DNA of 64,000 nt. It comes from Ruegeria sp. ANG-S4 (GTDB lineage Bacteria; Pseudomonadota; Alphaproteobacteria; Rhodobacterales; Rhodobacteraceae). The notes under the pieces were generated by a model that saw only the letters and a list, made by a program, of their open reading frames with translations, was not told the origin of the DNA and made no database searches. A program made the translations under genes and the position numbers. The stretch spans positions 62,001-126,000 of the forward strand of contig NZ_JWLK01000007.1 in the NCBI RefSeq assembly GCF_000814005.1, in the 5' to 3' direction. This document shows, piece after piece, positions 28,827 through 39,754 of this stretch. Every line of letters starts with the position of its first letter. The first letter of the stretch is position 1.

Positions 28827-28894
28827 CTTCATCTGGCCAAAAATATCCCGGGGGTGAGCCCGGATTATATCCGGGCGAGGGGGCTGGCCCCCTG
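28827..28894 (+). repeat. Dispersed 3' palindromic element, copy 1
   Basis: CTTCATCT-N6-AAATAYYCCGGGGG (28827-28854) is shared with the element at 46405-46452. Here it is followed by two hairpins: CCCGGA/TCCGGG (28859-28875) and GGGGGC/GCCCCC (28879-28892), then TGTTTATC. It begins 7 nt after the acyltransferase stop and precedes the convergent hbd stop by 5 nt, so it probably ends both transcripts. Elements of this kind are frequent after Roseobacter genes. Confidence 0.6.
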
Positions 28895-28899
28895 TTTAT

Positions 28900-29775
28900 C
28901 TAACGCGTTGGAACGGGAACCTCGCCCCGATAGTCATAGAATCCGCGTTCCGTCTTACGACCCAGCCAACCCGCCTCGACGTATTTTGTCAGCAAGGGAC
29001 ACGGGCGATATTTGGTGTCGGCCAGCCCGTCATGCAGAACGTTCATGATCGCAAGGCAGGTGTCCAGTCCGATAAAGTCCGCCAGCTCCAGCGGCCCCAT
29101 AGGGTGGTTGGCCCCCAATTTCATGGACTGATCAATGGATTGGACGTTTCCGACACCTTCGTACAACGTGTAGACGGCCTCATTGATCATAGGCATGAGA
29201 ATTCGGTTCACGATGAAGGCCGGAAAGTCCTCTGCGCTTGCGGCTGTTTTGCCAAGCCGGTCCACCACAGCTTTGCAGGATTTGAATGTGGCTTCGTCTG
29301 TTGCGATGCCACGAATCAATTCGACCAGTTGCATCACCGGAACCGGGTTCATGAAATGAAACCCCATGAAGCGCTCGGGGCGGTCCGTTCGACTTGCAAG
29401 GCGCGTGATGGAAATAGACGAGGTGTTCGAAGTCAAAATCGTATGGGGCAACAGATGCGGCTGCAGATCTTCGAAAATCGCCTGCTTGACGGTCTCGCGC
29501 TCTGTCGCGGCTTCGATGACCAAATCGGTTTGACCCAGATCCGGCAGGTTCAACGTCGTTTTGATCCGACTCAGCGCAGCCTTAACCGCATCATCCGCGA
29601 TCTTTCCCCGCGCAGCCTGGCGCGCCAGGTTTGCTTCAATCGTTGTCAGCGCATTGTTGAGGGCGTCCTGGCTTACGTCCGTTAGCAGAACGTCATAGTC
29701 CGCCAGAGCCATGACATGAGCGATCCCGTTGCCCATCTGACCCGCCCCGATAACTCCGACAGATTTCACATCCAT
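28900..29775 (-). CDS. 3-hydroxybutyryl-CoA dehydrogenase
   Basis: A 291-residue NAD(P)-dependent L-3-hydroxyacyl-CoA dehydrogenase. The N-terminal Rossmann motif VGVIGAGQMGNGIAHVMA is complete, with STSSISITRLAS and the catalytic His in MGFHFMNPVPVMQLVE; the C-terminal dimer domain has NRILMPMINEAVYTLYEGV. Length matches the short, single-domain form used in butyrate/polyhydroxybutyrate metabolism rather than a FadB fusion. An upstream 162-nt region is shared with the DUF6473 gene. Confidence 0.94.
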   Translation of the reverse strand: MDVKSVGVIGAGQMGNGIAHVMALADYDVLLTDVSQDALNNALTTIEANLARQAARGKIADDAVKAALSRIKTTLNLPDLGQTDLVIEAATERETVKQAIFEDLQPHLLPHTILTSNTSSISITRLASRTDRPERFMGFHFMNPVPVMQLVELIRGIATDEATFKSCKAVVDRLGKTAASAEDFPAFIVNRILMPMINEAVYTLYEGVGNVQSIDQSMKLGANHPMGPLELADFIGLDTCLAIMNVLHDGLADTKYRPCPLLTKYVEAGWLGRKTERGFYDYRGEVPVPTR

Positions 29776-29937
29776 ATTCAGGTGCCCTTGCTGCTGATTA
29801 TGGCGACATTATCGGCAGTTCCGGTCCGGCGGCAAGAGCATCGACCCGGTCAAATTCGCTTCAAATGCGCACATTAGGGATTTCGTAAGTTCTAGGGTCG
29901 CAAGATGGCAATTGGGTGAAAAATGTGAGTGTGAGTG

Positions 29938-30756
29938 ATGAGCTATCAACCGATGGCAGCGGAAAACGCTGTCGAGTCGTTTTGCCGCTATGGTCAATCC
30001 AATCTGTGGTTTCGCGGACCTCAGCGGTCACTGGATAAGCCTTTTGTGGCGTGCATTGGCGGCCAGGAAACTTTTGGGCGCTTTGTCGAAGACCCCTTTC
30101 CCGCTCGGCTAGAACGGCTGATGCAACGCCGGTGTCTGAACTTTGGCAGCCTGTTTTGCGGCGTTGACGCCGTCCATTCCGATGATGGCCTTCGGGAATT
30201 GGCCGACAGGGCCGAGATCTGCGTGTTGCAGTTGCCCGGGCTTGCCGGACAGAACAATCGTTTCTACCGAGTTCATGCGCGCCGCAACGACCGGTTTGTC
30301 GCCCCCACGCAGGATCTGATCACGCTTTTCCCCGAGGCGGACTTTACGGACATTCATTTCGTCCGGCATTTGATGAACCGCCTGTACAGTATTTCGGGCG
30401 ATCGCCATGCGGAAGTCGTTGATGAATTGCGTCGAAACTGGGTCGCGAGACTAAGGGGCTTTCTACAATCCGTTTCGTCACAGACCGTTTTGCTGTGGCT
30501 TGACGTACAAAACGGAAGCCTGAGCGAAGGACCCATTGAACACGAGCACGTGCGGGCGGAAATGTTGGACGCATTGCGCCCGTTTTGCGCCGACGCAATA
30601 ACACTGACGGTGCGTGTTGCCGGTGACTCAGACGAGTTGGAAGATTTGCTCTTTGGAACCCTGCAACAGCCCAGGGCCGAGTTTATGCTTGGCCCCGCAA
30701 CGCACCAAAAGATCGCGGACGCATTGTCGCAAGCGATCCAAAACTTGCGGTCATGA
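29938..30756 (+). CDS. DUF6473 family protein
   Basis: A 272-residue soluble protein that I place in DUF6473, a Rhodobacteraceae-restricted family, from the motif CRYGQSNLWFRGPQRSLDKPFVACIGGQETFGRFVEDPFP near residues 16-52 and the long central region with VLQLPGLAGQNNRFYRVHARRNDRFV. No membrane segment or signal peptide is seen. Members have been found near sulfotransferase or polysaccharide-type genes, but the function is unknown and no such neighbour occurs here. ATG 29938 is used; GTG 29935 is one codon earlier. Confidence 0.7.
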   Translation: MSYQPMAAENAVESFCRYGQSNLWFRGPQRSLDKPFVACIGGQETFGRFVEDPFPARLERLMQRRCLNFGSLFCGVDAVHSDDGLRELADRAEICVLQLPGLAGQNNRFYRVHARRNDRFVAPTQDLITLFPEADFTDIHFVRHLMNRLYSISGDRHAEVVDELRRNWVARLRGFLQSVSSQTVLLWLDVQNGSLSEGPIEHEHVRAEMLDALRPFCADAITLTVRVAGDSDELEDLLFGTLQQPRAEFMLGPATHQKIADALSQAIQNLRS

Positions 30757-30780
30757 AAAAGGCCCGCCGGTAGGCAGGCC
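30756..30780 (-). terminator. Intrinsic terminator of the etf operon
   Basis: GGCCCGCC (30761-30768) and GGCAGGCC (30773-30780) form a stem with one G-U pair; read on the minus strand it is followed by TTTTT (30760-30756). It lies 24 nt past the etfA stop and overlaps the end of the DUF6473 gene. Confidence 0.8.
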
Positions 30781-30803
30781 TCTGATTTTCGCTAACTCTG
30801 CAC

Positions 30804-31733
30804 TCAGCCGAGCTTTTCGGTTAGGTCCGGCACGGCCTGGAACAGGTCAGCAACCAGCCCGAAATCGGCAACCTGGAAGATCGGCGCCTCTTCGTCCTTG
30901 TTGATCGCGACGATGACCTTCGAATCTTTCATACCGGCAAGGTGCTGAATCGCACCCGAGATTCCGACAGCAACATAAAGATCGGGGGCGACAACCTTGC
31001 CGGTCTGACCCACCTGCCAGTCGTTCGGCGCATAGCCCGAGTCGACCGCCGCGCGCGACGCGCCAACTGCGGCACCCAGCTTGTCTGCCAGTTTCTCGAT
31101 CAGCGCAAAGTCTTCTTCCGAGCCAACGCCGCGACCGCCCGATACAACGACGCCTGCCGACGTCAGTTCCGGACGATCACTTTCGGCGACTTTGTCCTCG
31201 ACCCACGCAGACAGGCCTTCCGAAGCCGGAACCGAGATCGTCTCAACCGGGGCCGAGCCACCTTCGCCAGCGGCATCAAAGCTTGCGGTCCGCAGGGTGA
31301 CAACCTTTTTGGCGTCGTTCGATTTCACGGTCTGGATTGCGTTGCCTGCATAGATCGGACGCTCGAAGGTCGAGCCGTCCACCACGCCGGACGCGTCCGA
31401 GATCACCATCACGTCCAGCAGCGCGGCAACGCGCGGCATCACGTTCTTGGCGTCGGTTGTGGCAGGGGCAACGATATGCTCGTAGCCATCGGCCAGCGAC
31501 ACGATCAGCGCTGCGGTTGATTCCGCGAGGCGATGGCCCAGCGACTCGTCTTCGGCGACCAGAACTTTCGACACGCCCTCGATCTTCGAGGCAGCCTCAC
31601 CCGCAGCGGCGGCAGAGCCACCCGCGGCCAGAACGGTCACGTCACCCAGTGCCTTTGCGGCATTGACGGCCTTGGCGGTAGCGTCCAGCGACAGCTCACC
31701 ATTGTTGACTTCAGCCAGAAGAAGAACAGCCAT
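30804..31733 (-). CDS. etfA: Electron transfer flavoprotein subunit alpha
   Basis: Binds FAD and passes electrons from acyl-CoA dehydrogenases to ETF-ubiquinone oxidoreductase. The C-terminal FAD motif is seen in [44 protein letters not shown], and [11 protein letters not shown] starts the FAD domain near residue 200. Length 309 is normal. Its ATG overlaps the etfB stop by 1 nt (TAATG). Confidence 0.97.
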   Translation of the reverse strand: MAVLLLAEVNNGELSLDATAKAVNAAKALGDVTVLAAGGSAAAAGEAASKIEGVSKVLVAEDESLGHRLAESTAALIVSLADGYEHIVAPATTDAKNVMPRVAALLDVMVISDASGVVDGSTFERPIYAGNAIQTVKSNDAKKVVTLRTASFDAAGEGGSAPVETISVPASEGLSAWVEDKVAESDRPELTSAGVVVSGGRGVGSEEDFALIEKLADKLGAAVGASRAAVDSGYAPNDWQVGQTGKVVAPDLYVAVGISGAIQHLAGMKDSKVIVAINKDEEAPIFQVADFGLVADLFQAVPDLTEKLG

Positions 31734-32491
31734 TACACAGCCCCCGCTTCTTTGAGTTTCTCGACCAGCTCGTCGACCGAGCCCACGACGATACCGGCGG
31801 CGCGTGCCGGCGGTTCTTCGGTTTTGACGACTTCCAGACGCGGAGTGACGTCGACGCCGTAATCGGCGGCGGTTTTCTCGTCCAGCGGCTTTTTCTTCGC
31901 CTTCATGATGTTGGGCAGCGACGCATAGCGCGGCTCGTTCAGGCGCAGGTCAACGGTCACGATGGTCGGCATCTTGACGCTGATGGTCTGCAGGCCGCCA
32001 TCCACCTCGCGGGTGATCTTGGCGCTGTCGCCTTCGATGTCGACTTCGGACGCGAAGGTGCCTTGCGACCAACCCAGCAGGGCCGACAACATCTGACCGG
32101 TGGCGTTCATGTCGTTGTCGATCGCCTGCTTGCCCGCCAGAACCAGACCCGGTTGCTCTTCCTCGACCACTTTGGCAAGGATTTTGGCAACGGCCAGAGG
32201 CTCGATATCGGTGTGCACGTCGTCGGCTGCAACAACCAGAATTGCTCGATCGGCACCCATGGCCAGCGCGGTGCGCAGCGTTTCCTGCGCCTGCTTGACG
32301 CCAACCGAAACCGCAACGACTTCGTCAGCCTTGCCCGCTTCTTTCAGACGGATCGCCTCTTCTACTGCAATCTCATCAAACGGGTTCATCGACATTTTCA
32401 CATTGGCGAGATCAACACCGCTACCATCCGCTTTGACGCGAACCTTCACATTGTAGTCAATCACGCGCTTTACAGGCACGAGTACCTTCAT
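31733..32491 (-). CDS. etfB: Electron transfer flavoprotein subunit beta
   Basis: The AMP-binding subunit of ETF, 252 residues. Opening [23 protein letters not shown], the [22 protein letters not shown] stretch and the ETF beta signature near residue 160 ([19 protein letters not shown]) identify it. GAGGAGA RBS at good spacing. The 184 nt upstream carry the etf promoter; no other gene is there. Confidence 0.97.
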   Translation of the reverse strand: MKVLVPVKRVIDYNVKVRVKADGSGVDLANVKMSMNPFDEIAVEEAIRLKEAGKADEVVAVSVGVKQAQETLRTALAMGADRAILVVAADDVHTDIEPLAVAKILAKVVEEEQPGLVLAGKQAIDNDMNATGQMLSALLGWSQGTFASEVDIEGDSAKITREVDGGLQTISVKMPTIVTVDLRLNEPRYASLPNIMKAKKKPLDEKTAADYGVDVTPRLEVVKTEEPPARAAGIVVGSVDELVEKLKEAGAV

Positions 32492-32675
32492 TTTGGCGCT
32501 TTCTCCTCAAAAAAACGGTAAGCCGCAAAGCGACTCCACCAATGCTCTCGGACGTCTGAATAACGACTCAATCCCGACCACAACAGGGCAAAATCGTCAC
32601 GTCATGTCGTTGAGACGTCGCGTTTCGCTTTTTTCGACGTTGCGACAGTCGGAAAATTAGTCAAACCCGGCAGGT

Positions 32676-33248
32676 TCAACGGTTTGCGCCGGGAACCCAA
32701 AGCACGTCGTCGCGTCCGTTGTTGTTGGCGCACCGCGCCGCAACAAAGAACCAGTCGCTCAGACGGTTGAGGTATTTGACCGCCACTTCGTTCACCGGTT
32801 CCATATTCGTCAATTCGACGGCCAAACGCTCGGCTCGGCGCGAAACGGTGCGGCAGACATGAAGCTGTGCCGCCAACGGCGAACCGCCCGGCAGGATAAA
32901 GCTGCGCAGTGGCTCAAGCGTGTCGTTCATCGCATCGATCTCGGCCTCAAGCCGGTCGATCTGTGAGGTTACGATGCGAAGCGGCGGGTAATCCGCCTCG
33001 GCGTCTTTGTCCATGTCGGGGCGGCAGAAATCAGCGCCAAGGTCGAACAGATCGTTCTGGATGCGGGACAGCGCGACCTCGACCTCTCCTTGCGCCTGGG
33101 TGCGGGCGACACCAACAAATGCGTTCAGCTCGTCCACTGTGCCGTAGGCCGTCACGCGCCCGGAATACTTGGCGACACGTTCGCCGTTACCCAGCGCCGT
33201 TTTGCCGTCATCGCCCGTACGTGTGTAGATTTTGTTCAGAACGACCAT
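32676..33248 (-). CDS. Cob(I)yrinic acid a,c-diamide adenosyltransferase, PduO type
   Basis: Transfers the adenosyl group of ATP to cob(I)alamin to make coenzyme B12. PduO/MMAB-type signature: KIYTRTGDDGKTALGNGERV at the N-terminus, GTVDELNAFVGVA, and the SFILPGGSPLAAQLHVCRTVSRRAER block that binds ATP. Length 190 is normal. Abuts the HIG1 gene directly upstream (stop and start adjacent), so they are coupled. Confidence 0.95.
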   Translation of the reverse strand: MVVLNKIYTRTGDDGKTALGNGERVAKYSGRVTAYGTVDELNAFVGVARTQAQGEVEVALSRIQNDLFDLGADFCRPDMDKDAEADYPPLRIVTSQIDRLEAEIDAMNDTLEPLRSFILPGGSPLAAQLHVCRTVSRRAERLAVELTNMEPVNEVAVKYLNRLSDWFFVAARCANNNGRDDVLWVPGANR

Positions 33249-33452
33249 TTAAGAAGCCCCTTGCCCACGCAACCAGACGTAAATCACGATCAGCACCACG
33301 GCAATGAACTGAAACAGGATGCGCAAACGCATCATCTTGTTGCTTTTCATTGCGGCATCCGTGCCCGCTTTGCCGAAGTTGGAGATGCCGATTGCAAGCA
33401 CTACGACGACCGCCGCCATGGCCAACAACAGGACGACCATCAACAGGTCCAT
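33249..33452 (-). CDS. Small twin-transmembrane HIG1-domain protein
   Basis: A 67-residue protein with two membrane helices (about 3-24 and 43-62) joined by the basic loop SNKMMRLRILFQ, which is the HIG_1_N signature. In mitochondria such proteins aid cytochrome oxidase assembly; alphaproteobacterial copies sit near etf or cobalamin adenosyltransferase, as here. Function unproven. It is the first gene of a pair with the adenosyltransferase. Confidence 0.82.
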   Translation of the reverse strand: MDLLMVVLLLAMAAVVVVLAIGISNFGKAGTDAAMKSNKMMRLRILFQFIAVVLIVIYVWLRGQGAS

Positions 33453-33528
33453 GTCTACACCGTCCGTGTTTTGTTTCGCTGGCTCTCATCTAGCCTCAAA
33501 GACAGCAAAAGCGAACGGTTTTTTTGCG

Positions 33529-34356
33529 TCATATGCCACTGAGGATTCGGTCGATCGACCGCGTTGGCAGAATGCGGCGCAGGTATCCGGCGATGTAGGT
33601 CGGTGTCGTTACATAGTACCGTGCCTGCGGCCGCTTTGCGCTGACAGCGTGGGCAAGTTTCTCAGTCACCGCAGAGGCCGGAAGCTCGAACCGATCAGAA
33701 CCCGACGACTCGTACAGACGTTTGAGCAGCGATTCTTCATATTTCTGTCGAAGGGCCGAGTTTTCCCAATCAATGAATCGCTCGAACATGGGGATCGAGT
33801 TTTCGCGGATTTTGCTGGTAATTGGGCCGGGTTCAATCAGGATAACTTTGATCCCGGTTCCCCGCAATTCCAGGCGCAAAGTATCCGTCAGGCCTTCGAT
33901 CGCGTATTTCGTGGCGACGTAGGCGCCCCGCCACGGAAAAGCCACCAGCCCAAGAACCGACGAGTTCTGAACGATCCGACCATGCCCTTGCTCCCGCATT
34001 ACGGGAATCACTTGCCGCGTCAGCTCGTGCCAGCCAAAAAAATTGGCTTCGAAGATTTGGCGCAAACCATCTGTGGGCACATCTTCTACCGCGCCCGGCA
34101 GGCCATGTGCGCCGTTGTTGAACAGCGCCGTCAAGGTGCCGCCCGTGGCCTCAAGGACCTGGGCGAGGCCGGACGATATTGTGTTCGCGTCGGTATAGTC
34201 GATCAAAGGGCTTTCGAACCCCTGCGCGCGAAGGCGGTCGCAATCGCGTTGCTGACGACACGACGCAAAGACACGCCAACCGCGTGCACGCATCCCGTGT
34301 GCCGCATCCAGACCAATTCCGGACGAGCAGCCGGTAATGAGAATCGTTTTCTGCAT
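33529..34356 (-). CDS. Short-chain dehydrogenase/reductase
   Basis: A 275-residue classical SDR. NAD(P) motif TGCSSGIG near residues 8-15, NNGAHG, catalytic Ser in NSSVLG and the catalytic pair YxxxK as YVATK near residue 150; then EPGPITSKI. The Rossmann substrate loop and C-terminal extension resemble the retinol/11-beta-type subgroup. Substrate unknown. Transcribed alone on the minus strand. Confidence 0.92.
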   Translation of the reverse strand: MQKTILITGCSSGIGLDAAHGMRARGWRVFASCRQQRDCDRLRAQGFESPLIDYTDANTISSGLAQVLEATGGTLTALFNNGAHGLPGAVEDVPTDGLRQIFEANFFGWHELTRQVIPVMREQGHGRIVQNSSVLGLVAFPWRGAYVATKYAIEGLTDTLRLELRGTGIKVILIEPGPITSKIRENSIPMFERFIDWENSALRQKYEESLLKRLYESSGSDRFELPASAVTEKLAHAVSAKRPQARYYVTTPTYIAGYLRRILPTRSIDRILSGI

Positions 34357-34425
34357 TGCGCTTCCGAATCTGTCCCCAGCCCATTGCTAGGGCGCGTGTC
34401 CGGTCAGGGCAATGATGCAGCTGTG

Positions 34426-35046
34426 TTAGAACGAGGATTTACGGACCAGCGATGCGGAAACCCATCCAATCTGTTGCGCAGGCAACACGCGAAGGCGCAA
34501 CCAGCCGGTGCCCGACTCGCTGAGGACTTCAACCTTTTGACCAAGGGTGACCTTTCCGATGATCGGATAGATCGTGCCTGGGCCATCACGCATATTCACG
34601 CGCGTGCCCGAAATCTCCCGAATGTCTTTTTCCACTTCGGGCACCGTGGATGTTGGGGTCGCGTCGGTTTGGGTCGCGGTTTCGACCTGACGCAAACCGG
34701 CAGCGCCTTCCTCAAGGGACGCAAGGGTCAAATTGGCCCCCTGATCGGCGAAGGTGGAAAACCCGGACAGAGAATTTGTCTCAGGCTCCTCAACCAAAAC
34801 GACCACCTCCTGCGGCGTGGGTGCCGGTTCCGGCGTAGCGCGGACGGGTACGGCGCGCAAAGCCACGTTGGTCACAAGATCTTGCGCCCTGTCGGCCTCG
34901 GTTGCTTGTGGTTCGGTTTCGGAAATTGACGCGATAAGCTCGGGCTGAGACCCGCGTTCGCCACGCGGTTCAAAATCCGGCCCTCCGCTCATTACGTAAA
35001 AAGTCCATCCAAGTGCAGCGAATGTAATAACAATAAGGCGCGTCAT
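34426..35046 (-). CDS. Membrane-anchored SH3-domain protein
   Basis: A 206-residue protein with one N-terminal membrane segment (about 5-20), a long low-complexity linker rich in Glu, Thr, Pro and Val, and a C-terminal bacterial SH3 domain (about 143-200: [28 protein letters not shown] and [21 protein letters not shown]). Bacterial SH3 domains bind peptidoglycan-type ligands, so an envelope role is likely. The linker would span the periplasm. Divergent from parC. Confidence 0.85.
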   Translation of the reverse strand: MTRLIVITFAALGWTFYVMSGGPDFEPRGERGSQPELIASISETEPQATEADRAQDLVTNVALRAVPVRATPEPAPTPQEVVVLVEEPETNSLSGFSTFADQGANLTLASLEEGAAGLRQVETATQTDATPTSTVPEVEKDIREISGTRVNMRDGPGTIYPIIGKVTLGQKVEVLSESGTGWLRLRVLPAQQIGWVSASLVRKSSF

Positions 35047-35247
35047 GGCGCTTCCCCCGGGTCAATCGTAACAACTAAATCTGGCAGCAATTCAATTGTA
35101 GAAACCCTAGCATATTTTGGGCGAGGAGTCGAAAAATGGGGGAAATCCGATACTTGCCTCCCCCTGTTGCAAAAAGCGCGACTTGTCCCCAGCAAAATAT
35201 GCCCCGATTGCTTTACCCGCGCGCTCTTGCGTCGTATCACATCATAT

Positions 35248-37596
35248 ATGAACGACACGATCGACGACCCCAATATGGAGACCCCTGAAGGCGGGGGAGA
35301 GGTAGCAGAACCACTGCGCCGCGCGATTGGCGAGCGCTATCTGACCTATGCGCTGTCCACCATCATGCACCGCGCCTTGCCGGATGCGCGCGACGGGCTG
35401 AAGCCGGTTCATCGGCGAATCCTCTACGCAATGCGCGAGCTGCGACTCAGCGCGACGGGTGGGTTCCGCAAGTCCGCCAAGATTTCCGGCGATGTGATGG
35501 GTAACTATCACCCGCACGGCGACGCTGCGATTTACGATGCGATGGCGCGACTGGCGCAGGACTTCAACGTGCGTTACCCGCTGGTCGACGGACAGGGGAA
35601 TTTCGGCAATATCGACGGCGATAACCCGGCGGCCTCGCGATATACCGAGGCGCGGATGACCATCGTGGCCGAGGCGCTGCTCGAGGGTCTGAACGAAGAC
35701 GCCGTTGATTTCCGCGACAACTATGACGGCACGCTGACCGAGCCCGTCGTGCTGCCCGCGCAATTCCCGAATCTGCTGGCGAACGGTGCCAGCGGGATCG
35801 CGGTGGGCATGGCGACGAATATTCCGCCGCATAACATCGCCGAGCTGTGTGACGCCTGCCTGCATCTGATCAAGACGCCGGATGCACGGGATGACACGCT
35901 GTTGAACTACGTGCCCGGCCCGGATTTCCCGACCGGCGGCGTGATTGTTGAGCCGCCGGAGAATATCGCACAGGCTTATCGCACCGGGCGCGGCTCGTTC
36001 CGCCTGCGCTGCAAGTATGAGGTGGAGGATCTGGGCCGCGGCCAATGGCAGATCGTTGTCACCGAGATCCCCTATCAGGTTCAGAAATCCAAGCTGATCG
36101 AAAAGATCGCCGAACTGATCCAGACCAAGAAAATCCCGATCCTCGCCGATGTGCGCGACGAATCCGCGGATGACATCCGCCTGATCCTCGAACCGCGTTC
36201 CAAGAACGTGGACCCCGAGGTGCTGATGGGGATGCTCTACCGCAACTCGGACCTTGAGGTGCGGTTCAGCCTGAACATGAACGTGCTGATCGACGGGGTG
36301 ACGCCCAAAGTCTGCTCGATGAAGGAAGTGCTGCGCGCGTTCCTTGATCACCGGCAAGAGGTGCTGCTGCGCCGTTCGCGCCACCGCATGGCAAAGATCG
36401 ATCACCGGCTGGAGGTGTTGGAGGGCTTTATCGTCGCCTTCCTGAACCTCGATCGCGTGATCGACATCATCCGCTACGACGACGATCCCAAAGCCGCGCT
36501 GATTCGCGAGGATTGGGGTGTTGACCACATCCGCGCCGCGGATGAATCCGACTACATCACGCCCAAACCGGGCGAGGGTGAACTGTCCGAGGTTCAAGTC
36601 GACGCCATCCTCAACATGCGCCTGCGCAGCTTGCGCCGTCTGGAAGAGATGGAGTTGGTGCGCGAACGCGATGACTTGATGCTGGAACGCGCCAACCTCG
36701 AAGACCTGCTGGCCGACCCGGCCCTGCAATGGGCCAAGATCGCCGAGCAGTTGAGGGAAACCAAGAAGACCTTTGGCAAAGACTACGAGGGTGGCGCGCG
36801 CCGCACGCGATTTGCCGTCGCATGCGAGGTCGAAGAGGTGCCGCTTGAGGCGATGATCGACAAGGAACCGATCACGGTTGTCTGCTCTCAGATGGGCTGG
36901 ATTCGTGCCATGACCGGTCATATCGATCTGACCCGCGAGTTGAAGTTCAAGGATGGTGACGGCCCCCGGTTCATCTTTCACGCCGAGACGACCGACCGCC
37001 TTCTGGTTTTTGCATCAAACGGGCGGTTCTACACTGTCAGCGCCGCCAACCTGCCCGGCGGGCGGGGCATGGGCGAGCCGCTGCGCCTGATGGTGGACCT
37101 GCCGAACGAGGCGCAGATCATCGATATCCTGATCCATACGCCGGGGCGCAAACTGCTGGTGGCCTCAGACGCGGGCAACGGCTTTATGGTGCCCGAGGAT
37201 GAGGTGCTGGCACAGACCCGCAACGGTAAACAGGTGTTGAACGTCAAAGGTGACGAGACCGCGATGATCTGCAAACCGGTTGATGGTGATCACGTCGCCG
37301 TGGTGTCGCAGAACGGCAAGTTCCTGGTCTTCCCGACCGAGGAACTGCCCGAGATGAACCGCGGCAAGGGTGTGCGGCTGCAAAAATACAATATGGCCCG
37401 CGGTCGACAGGGAACACTCGAACTGGATGGCGGGTTGTCGGATATCACCACATTCAACTGGGAAGAGGGCCTGAAATGGTCGATGGGCGGTGACAAGACG
37501 CGACACGAGGCGGATATGTCCCAGTGGCTGTCAAAACGCGCCAGTGTCGGGAAAAAACCACCCTATGGCTTCCCGCGCGATTATAAATTCTCGTGA
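35248..37596 (+). CDS. parC: DNA topoisomerase IV subunit A
   Basis: DNA-cleaving subunit of topoisomerase IV, which decatenates daughter chromosomes. I chose ATG 35248 ([14 protein letters not shown]), giving 782 residues; upstream frame is open but unsupported. The catalytic Tyr lies in SRYTEARM, with the usual GYRASE/TOPO motifs [29 protein letters not shown] and [12 protein letters not shown]-terminal domain has the beta-pinwheel repeats (for example [21 protein letters not shown]). parE is not in the window. Confidence 0.95.
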   Translation: MNDTIDDPNMETPEGGGEVAEPLRRAIGERYLTYALSTIMHRALPDARDGLKPVHRRILYAMRELRLSATGGFRKSAKISGDVMGNYHPHGDAAIYDAMARLAQDFNVRYPLVDGQGNFGNIDGDNPAASRYTEARMTIVAEALLEGLNEDAVDFRDNYDGTLTEPVVLPAQFPNLLANGASGIAVGMATNIPPHNIAELCDACLHLIKTPDARDDTLLNYVPGPDFPTGGVIVEPPENIAQAYRTGRGSFRLRCKYEVEDLGRGQWQIVVTEIPYQVQKSKLIEKIAELIQTKKIPILADVRDESADDIRLILEPRSKNVDPEVLMGMLYRNSDLEVRFSLNMNVLIDGVTPKVCSMKEVLRAFLDHRQEVLLRRSRHRMAKIDHRLEVLEGFIVAFLNLDRVIDIIRYDDDPKAALIREDWGVDHIRAADESDYITPKPGEGELSEVQVDAILNMRLRSLRRLEEMELVRERDDLMLERANLEDLLADPALQWAKIAEQLRETKKTFGKDYEGGARRTRFAVACEVEEVPLEAMIDKEPITVVCSQMGWIRAMTGHIDLTRELKFKDGDGPRFIFHAETTDRLLVFASNGRFYTVSAANLPGGRGMGEPLRLMVDLPNEAQIIDILIHTPGRKLLVASDAGNGFMVPEDEVLAQTRNGKQVLNVKGDETAMICKPVDGDHVAVVSQNGKFLVFPTEELPEMNRGKGVRLQKYNMARGRQGTLELDGGLSDITTFNWEEGLKWSMGGDKTRHEADMSQWLSKRASVGKKPPYGFPRDYKFS

Positions 37597-37693
37597 TCGC
37601 GACCCGCTGAAAGTGGATTTCTGCCGATGCGGCTTGGCACAAGCGGCATGGGTGCGCTAAGTCAAAGAAAAACGGCCTATCGAGACGAGACAT

Positions 37694-38284
37694 ATGTTGC
37701 GCATTCTGACCCTGATCACCGGACTGGCCCTGTTGGGCGCGTGTACGCAAACGCAGCTGTATGAGGAACCGGAGGAGTTGGGCGAGTTTCGCCTCGTTAA
37801 GATCGTTTCCTTCGCAGACAAGGCCAAAAAAGGTCCAATTTCGCGTGACGCTACATCGCAGGAATGGACCGACGCTTTAGAGAAGGCCATTGATATTCGT
37901 TTGGGAAGATATGAGGGATCACAGCGTTACATTATTGGTATAAGCCTTGAAGGCTATATGCTGGGTCCGCCGGGTATCGTTGTTTACAATCCAAGAAGCG
38001 CTGCGATCGTTCTTGTGAACGTTTATGACTATGACACGAAGGAATTTTTGGCCAAGCAAAAACAGTTTACTGTTTTGGAAGATACCACCAAAGAAACCGC
38101 TCTTATCGGATCTGGCCGTGTCAGGACCAAAGAAGAGCAGTTGAACGGACTTGCTTTGAAAGTCGCAGATGAGATCGAAGAGTGGTTGGCCGAAGAACAC
38201 AAGGACAATGGCTGGTTTGATCGCCGCCCGGACCTGAACCAGCCGCTCGAATCCGGCGCCGTCACGCAAAATCCGGCGTCGTAA
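37694..38284 (+). CDS. Hypothetical lipoprotein
   Basis: A 196-residue protein with a lipoprotein signal (LLGAC, Cys17). I do not recognise the family. The middle (about residues 55-130) alternates strands and Asp/Glu/Lys-rich turns, with YIIGISLEGYMLGPPGIVVYNPRSAAIVLVNVYDY in the centre; the C-terminal third contains an Arg/Lys-rich helix and a Pro-rich tail. It sits between parC and tuf on the same strand but with separate gaps, so its transcription link is unclear. Confidence 0.7.
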   Translation: MLRILTLITGLALLGACTQTQLYEEPEELGEFRLVKIVSFADKAKKGPISRDATSQEWTDALEKAIDIRLGRYEGSQRYIIGISLEGYMLGPPGIVVYNPRSAAIVLVNVYDYDTKEFLAKQKQFTVLEDTTKETALIGSGRVRTKEEQLNGLALKVADEIEEWLAEEHKDNGWFDRRPDLNQPLESGAVTQNPAS

Positions 38285-38355
38285 CCACCTTTGCCGCAGG
38301 ATGTGCTTGATTTTCGCCTTTGAACCAAATATCTCGCGCGCGCAGATGTAACCAC

Positions 38356-38370
38356 GGGACCAAGGGTCCC
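38356..38370 (+). promoter_or_regulatory. Hairpin in the tuf leader
   Basis: GGGACC-AAG-GGTCCC is a perfect 6-bp stem-loop 26 nt upstream of the tuf start. No U-run follows, so it is not a good terminator for the lipoprotein gene; it may be a leader structure. Weak evidence. Confidence 0.25.
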
Positions 38371-38396
38371 CCAAATCGCAAAAGGGCGCCTGAGGA

Positions 38397-39572
<1,176 letters not shown>

Positions 39573-39600
39573 GTCGCGTAAGCGAATGATCAATCAGAAA

Positions 39601-39626
39601 GGGCGTCCCAAGGGACGCCCTTTTTT
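39601..39626 (+). terminator. Intrinsic terminator of tuf
   Basis: GGGCGTCCC-AA-GGGACGCCC followed by TTTTTT, 29 nt after the tuf stop. A near-perfect 9-bp stem. Confidence 0.95.
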
Positions 39627-39754
39627 GTGCCTGAAATGAGTGAGAGGGTGGGTCGTTCGGGCGTGGTTAATACGCATCGGCCTTCGGCACGGTATCTGCG
39701 GCTGGCGAGGCATCTGTCGCCGTATTGGGCCAGCGAAGTCCAAATGCTATTGGA

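Noticed and set aside
33319..34929. 536-codon plus-strand frame over the SDR and SH3 genes
   Set aside because: It runs opposite two genes with clear domains on the minus strand; its sequence is Arg/Ala/Gly-rich without family features.
35242..36981. 579-codon open frame antisense to parC
   Set aside because: It mirrors parC, whose product has all topoisomerase motifs; high-GC codon use leaves the opposite strand open. The translation is repetitive and has no recognisable domain.
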